Positions 54,364 to 58,074 of a stretch of 58,074 nucleotides of DNA are shown one piece after another. The notes beneath the pieces were generated by a model. The model had not been told where the DNA came from, made no database searches, and worked only from the letters and a program-made list of their open reading frames with translations. The number at the start of each line of letters is the position of its first letter. Position 1 is the stretch's first letter. Position numbers and translations under genes: made by a program. The DNA is from Seminavis robusta (taxonomy: Eukaryota > Bacillariophyta > Bacillariophyceae > Naviculales > Naviculaceae), in assembly GCA_903772945.1 (NCBI GenBank), contig CAICTM010000589.1, positions 1-58,074 of the forward strand, read 5' to 3'.

Positions 54364-54598
54364 AACTATGCACAGAGGGGTCTTACCGTAGAAATAGATG
54401 GCAATCCAGCCAAGGGTAGCTAGTTAGTCGTACAGCACCCTCCGGAGTTTTGTTAAATTTCTCCGGTGGGGGGCTTACACTAGGCCCATCCTAAGTGGGC
54501 GCCCTCGTGCGCCTGAGGTATATGGGTTCGTCACGGCACCGTTCAGCGGATCGTCTGACGAGGTGTAGCCTTTAAAATAAAATTTCGTTATTTTTTTT

Positions 54599-54618
54599 TG
54601 GAAACAAGGACCAAATCC
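54599..54618 (+). repeat. Target-site duplication of LINE A plus copy, right
   Basis: Exact repeat of 50738-50757, directly after the LINE T-run. Confidence 0.97.
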
Positions 54619-54937
54619 GGCTCCTCCGAACAACGACAATATTGCTTCCATGAAGAAGGGGGCATTGAAACAGCTCTGGGATGAGAAGTATGCTGCCTTG
54701 AACTCTCCAAACTTTGGGTGGACTTCCGATGACGATGATGAATTAGAACGGCTTCAAAGTGGCACAATTGTCGACTTTCCGGAAGACGTTGGTTTGCAGT
54801 CGCGTTGGGATACGGAGGACGAAGAGATTGCCACAAGGCTCCAAACCATTGACAAGGGTCGCCGCCATAAAGTATTGCTGGAAGTACTCCGATCTATGAA
54901 ACCAGATGAAGCCGATGATGTATTTGCGGATGTGTAA
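54619..54937 (+). pseudogene. DDE-superfamily gene, 3' part, separated by LINE A
   Basis: In the register set by the duplication (codons TGG AAA CAA GGA CCA AAT CCG), the frame continues for 106 codons through ASMKKGALKQLWDEKY, an acidic stretch and a C-terminal helix (HKVLLEVLRSMKPDEADDVF), ending UAA at 54937. The Asp/Glu-rich tail resembles the acidic end of the upstream part. Without the LINE the gene would encode about 1067 residues from 47876. Could be read independently from the ATG at 54650, but that would be a 95-residue protein with no known domain. Confidence 0.72.
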
Positions 54938-55013
54938 TTTCACGTGAATGAACAATTATAAAGTTATAGCTACCAATTTGATTGTTATACTCTTGGTGGT
55001 ACGTTGGATGCAG

Positions 55014-55871
55014 TTAGATTTGATGATTGGCGGGCAGCTTTGAAATAAGATCTCGATAGCGGATGTTGCCATCTACCACCGTCTTCGCCCAATCGATGCA
55101 CTCTTTGAGTAGCTTGCCCTTGTCAACGTCAGTCGTAATGGGGACGAGGGCTTCAACACGGACGACATCGTTGTCTTTTCGATCTTCTTTTGGGATAAGA
55201 AAGTTAATTTCAACCATCCGAACAGCAGAGGTTGCACCCTTAAGCTTTGTGATATCAGTAACCCAAGGAGCTCTCATCGTTAGATTGAGCTCAAAGCTTT
55301 GCACGGTGCCAGAACTACCACCGTCCTTGATCAAAAATCCTTCGGCTTTGAACCGATACTTTGTTGAGTTGCCAAATCGAAGAAACTCCAGACTGGTGCA
55401 CTTGCATTTGAATTGAGCCCCACTAGCAAGCCTCCACGAAAGACAAGGATGACGAGTGTCGGCATCATCCATCTTGACCAACTCTGCAGCAGGAAGAACA
55501 CACAGCACAAGATTCCAGACTGGTCCGCCAAAGGCAACAACGGCATCAACAAACTCGGCCATCGTCAAGTCTTCTTTTGAAAATAATGACACAACCGTGC
55601 CTTCAACCGGAGTAGAGGCTCGCGACCAGCCAACCGGCTCGTCCTCCTTGTGCCAAGCATCGTTGATGAATACACAAGGGTTCCGAGAACCAAAAAAGCT
55701 TCCTCGGGAACAATCCTGAGCGAAGACTATGTAAATTGTGTAGCTCTGGGCTTGCACCCGACGAAATGGAAGCTTCCAAGGGAATTGAATTGTAGGCACC
55801 AACTGACAGTCAGCGAGGGAATTGTCGGTTGGATTGCTTGGTTGTCGACTCGGATTCGAACCATAAAACAA
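55014..55871 (-). CDS. Unrecognised 285-residue protein
   Basis: Single open frame, convergent with the DDE gene (76 bp between their stops). No signal peptide or TM segment. Notable parts: VPTIQFPWKLPFRRVQAQSY, FVDAVVAFGGPVWNLVLC, LSWRLASGAQFKCKCTSLEF, EINFLIPKEDRKDNDVVRVE and KECIDWAKTVVDGNIRYRDL. The composition and evenly spaced hydrophobic strands suggest a folded beta-rich protein. The start (ATG ending at 55871) is uncertain because the upstream 50 bp is shared with a divergent ATG at 55925. Tight convergence with the transposase-like gene raises the possibility that both belonged to one DNA transposon. I do not recognise the family. Confidence 0.5.
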   Translation of the reverse strand: MFYGSNPSRQPSNPTDNSLADCQLVPTIQFPWKLPFRRVQAQSYTIYIVFAQDCSRGSFFGSRNPCVFINDAWHKEDEPVGWSRASTPVEGTVVSLFSKEDLTMAEFVDAVVAFGGPVWNLVLCVLPAAELVKMDDADTRHPCLSWRLASGAQFKCKCTSLEFLRFGNSTKYRFKAEGFLIKDGGSSGTVQSFELNLTMRAPWVTDITKLKGATSAVRMVEINFLIPKEDRKDNDVVRVEALVPITTDVDKGKLLKECIDWAKTVVDGNIRYRDLISKLPANHQI

Positions 55872-55924
55872 TAGGAATCGATCAAACTAACCTCTCCTCT
55901 CTTTGTTCTGTTTCGCCCTTTACC

Positions 55925-55978
55925 ATGGCCGAAGAAGTACCGCAATTTAAGTCGACAAGCTTCGAGATGACAAACGAG
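55925..55978 (+). pseudogene. Gene start truncated by a copia LTR
   Basis: ATG followed by 17 codons (MAEEVPQFKSTSFEMTNE) runs straight into the LTR at 55979, where it would stop within a few codons. ATG context is ACCATGG and the residues look like an ordinary N-terminus. Divergent from the ORF at 55014-55871. The rest of the gene was not found in the window. Confidence 0.4.
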
Positions 55979-56130
55979 TGCGACAATACCATTGTGGATT
56001 GATTAATCTAACGATCTAAGAGATGTAAAGTTTGTATTTCCAAATAAGTGAGCAGTTATTGATTATTTTCTAGAATAGGCCCGCAATTTATAAAGCTGTA
56101 AAGCTGAATTGTAAGCTGTATCCCGTCGCA
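55979..56130 (-). mobile_element. Copia LTR, 152 bp, minus strand
   Basis: Minus sense TGCGACGGGATACAG...GGTATTGTCGCA, same length as 29278-29429. In minus sense it is preceded by AAGGGAG (56131-56137 complement), the same polypurine tract as the other copy, so it is a 3' LTR. The 5 bp on its outer side (ACGAG) is not repeated at 56131, so it is not a simple solo LTR. Confidence 0.85.
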
Positions 56131-57559
56131 CTCCCTTTGTTGGAGGAAACATACCTGACACCTCTTTACTATTGACTCGTGTATTAATCATCTAGTCCGG
56201 TTCGCATGTAAATTCATCATGCAAGGAACCAAAGGAGTTTTAGGTCTAAAGTGTTACGGGGGTCCTTATATCCAATTCAATCACAAGAATTGCTATGCAC
56301 CACCAGAAAATCCTCACTTTTGCTTTTCAGCTTAATCTAAAACCAAATTACTCCCCAATAAGCTGCAGTATTACTAGCAAACAACACTGAAAAGCAAAAG
56401 CCCATCTCGAGTTACTACTACCGATCTCGAGATTGATATCAAGGTAACAAAGTCAAAGTGTATTGACTATCAAGTCAAAGTGTATTGAGTTAACCACTGC
56501 AACACACAAGAGGTGCGCAGAATCAGGGCTTTATCCACACTATCAGAGCATCGAAAAGCCTCTAACAGAAAAGAGGTGCGTGCGCGGGATTCCCATCTTC
56601 ACGCATACAATGTACGATACGATCGATCAACAGTTTCCGGCCGGAACTGGAGAGATCTACGTACACCAGCTGATCAAGGAGAACAAGCTACGCGGATTGT
56701 CCGCTGGAAGCAAGGAAATCCGGCTGTTATTCACCGAGTTGAAGAGGATTACGTCATCGTGTCATCGCGAGTGATTTTCTCCGTCCATCACAACGAGCAG
56801 AACTCATCGAACGGCGACTAAGATAAGTCGCGACACAGGCGTTGCAAGCAAGAGGTCCATACATCACGATAGAGGACATCTAGCCGCAACTCTGAGTATC
56901 AGTGCAACTTCTAACTCCAAGAATTGAGTGAGATAGGTTGATTGAGTGATACAGTGCTACTTTGAAGAGAAGCACAAAAATCACGAGAAAGCTCATAAGT
57001 ATCCCGGAGACGCAAAACTCACCGTGCAACTGTTTGAGCATTTAACTCACTCATTGTACTCATCCAAGCATACCAAAGCCATCTAGAAGACAGAGGCAAC
57101 CAAGGACCAACAGAGGAGTTCGCTACTACCCAAGGCTCAACAAAGAACACCACGATCTCTGGAATTCCGTGAGCTGTCAAAGAAAGAGGCTATCCAGCCA
57201 CAAAAGTGCACCAAGAGTGACCAAAAGAAGGCTATCCAACCAACAAGCTTTTACAGGCAACTACAGAGTAGTGCCCGTCGTGAGATCCTTCCTGCAGGAG
57301 TATCCACACAAGAACAGTTCCCGAGAACAACAAGCTAGTTCCAAGGAAACAAGCAAGCACAAGAGTGCATTACCACACCAACGAAACCATGAGATTCAAG
57401 GAAGAGGTGGTCGTGGCGGAGGAAATACCCTTCTAGGGGGGTAGGGGATTCAATTCTCAGGAAGAAGCCATCAAGGAAGAGCAACAGCTACAGGAACCAA
57501 AACAAGAGTTCCAAGCGTCAGTTCCTCTTCATCCAAATGGACAGGCTGAACCAGGTATT
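56131..57559. other. Non-coding stretch with short inverted and direct repeats
   Basis: Next to the LTR only the polypurine tract matches the copia element. A perfect 14-bp inverted repeat (CTTTTGCTTTTCAG, 56317-56330; CTGAAAAGCAAAAG, 56386-56399) and a 17-bp direct repeat (AAGTCAAAGTGTATTGA, 56450-56466 and 56472-56488) are present. Frames at 56463-56821 and 57169-57444 are unrecognised; the latter ends in a short GRGGRGGG tract. It may be leader and Gag N-terminus of the copia element that follows. Confidence 0.4.
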
Positions 57560-58074
57560 ATCCTTTTGAGGAGACCCTGACACACATGTCCAGGACTAAG
57601 GATCAACCTGATGGAATGATGTCCCTGGCTTCATGGCCATTGAGACCATGAAGAGTCAGGCCCATCCAAGCCGGACAAGCGACACTCCAGGCATCACTTG
57701 CTGATCCCAAAGTGCAGAGTACGATGCTTTGGAACTCAGCGAGTACAAGGCAAAGTCATCCATCTAGACAAGTCGACTCGAACCTATGAGAACATTCTCA
57801 AGACTGGTGCAACCACCATACAGGTGACATAATGTACCGAAGCAATGAAGTCCAAGTTGAGAGGCCTCCCGACTATGAGGATGCAGTCAAGCTCGACCCA
57901 TTGTGATGCTCCAGAGGATCCGTTTGATAGTGATGAAGGCTCTACAAAAGAGTCCCATTACTACAATACTCAAGACCATCCAACGTGTCTGTTCCCAAAG
58001 CAAGAGTATCATGACAGACTTGGCTACTACTTGAGGAAGGTCGACAGCGACGTTGATCAGATCTCTTCTCTTTT
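57560..58074 (+). pseudogene. Ty1/copia gag fragment, copy 2
   Basis: Collinear with the minus-strand gag at 14569-14060. Examples: DPKAQEYDALELSEYKAKSS there against GATCCCAAAGTGCAGAGTAC here, the identical GACTATGAGGATGCAGTCAA core (DYEDAVKLDP), and the YYLRKVDSD end. Several one-base deletions break the frame, so it is decayed. Copy 1 has a UAA where this copy has YY before LRKVDSD. It continues beyond the window edge. Confidence 0.8.

Larger units (their letters stand above)
50758..54598 (+). mobile_element. LINE A, 5'-truncated copy (3841 bp) inside the DDE gene
   Basis: Bounded by the perfect 20-bp duplication. It begins inside the RT (WRELLHHASKQGLIN, QFGSVPGRSAIDL), so it lacks ORF1 and the endonuclease. 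It ends with a 3' untranslated region (54364-54598) containing the hairpin arms CCCTCCGGAG and CTCCGGTGGG and a terminal TTATTTTTTTT. The sense strand thus ends in a T-run, not poly(A). The same family occurs at 29475-31826 on the other strand. A perfect duplication suggests a recent insertion. Confidence 0.96.

Noticed and set aside
55979..56130. Solo LTR
   Set aside because: No 5-bp duplication flanks it, and the polypurine tract of the internal region is still attached.
1..58074. Bacterial or viral genome segment, CRISPR array, rRNA
   Set aside because: Introns, nested retroelements, a plastid leader and microsatellites are eukaryotic; no regularly spaced identical repeats or rRNA motifs were seen.

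Overview
This window looks like nuclear DNA of a pennate diatom or a close stramenopile relative. Three things suggest this. A rhodanese-domain protein carries a bipartite plastid leader with a Phe at the predicted cleavage site (TRA|FLRP, resembling the ASAFAP signal). A transmembrane LRR protein has the layout common in diatoms: an acidic N-terminus, one TM segment, a C-x-W-x-G-V-T-C cap and short introns. The Ty1/copia remnants resemble diatom copia (CoDi) elements. Species cannot be fixed from sequence alone. No rRNA, tRNA or CRISPR was found.

The left 36 kb is almost entirely a graveyard of retroelements. From left to right it holds: a Gag-like gene copy (68-1704, minus); a Ty3/gypsy remnant (4.9-6.9 kb, minus); low-complexity retroelement N-terminal pieces (8.4-10 kb); a repeat-rich desert with B-box-like motifs (10.4-11.8 kb); a copia gag-protease-integrase remnant (12-14.6 kb, minus); a LINE RT called here LINE C (14.6-17.3 kb, plus); a near-complete two-ORF LINE called LINE B (about 18-25.5 kb, plus); a copia pol remnant with its 3' LTR (26.3-29.4 kb, plus); a second Gag-like copy split by a 5'-truncated LINE called LINE A (29.43-33.7 kb); and a second gypsy gag-pol fragment (34.9-35.6 kb).

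From 36.5 to 46.3 kb is a host gene island. It contains a plastid rhodanese, a pair of related multi-pass membrane proteins (one a pseudogene), a GIY-YIG/CCHC zinc-knuckle protein, an isoprenylcysteine/phospholipid methyltransferase-like protein and a transmembrane LRR protein with two apparent frameshifts.

The most striking locus is at 47.3-55 kb. A DDE-superfamily (DD35D) transposase-like gene has been hit in frame by a second copy of LINE A. A 20-bp target-site duplication brackets the LINE. The insertion produces one continuous 1695-codon ORF that joins the transposase catalytic domain to LINE reverse transcriptase and the start of RNase H. The gene's own C-terminus lies beyond the LINE. 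A cluster of TTTAAC/GTTAAA motifs sits directly upstream of the transposase gene. The right edge holds an uncharacterised ORF, a gene start cut off by a copia LTR, and a second copy of the copia gag.

Coordinates of degenerate elements are approximate unless a duplication or LTR end is cited. Domain calls rest on motifs read by eye; no database search was possible.
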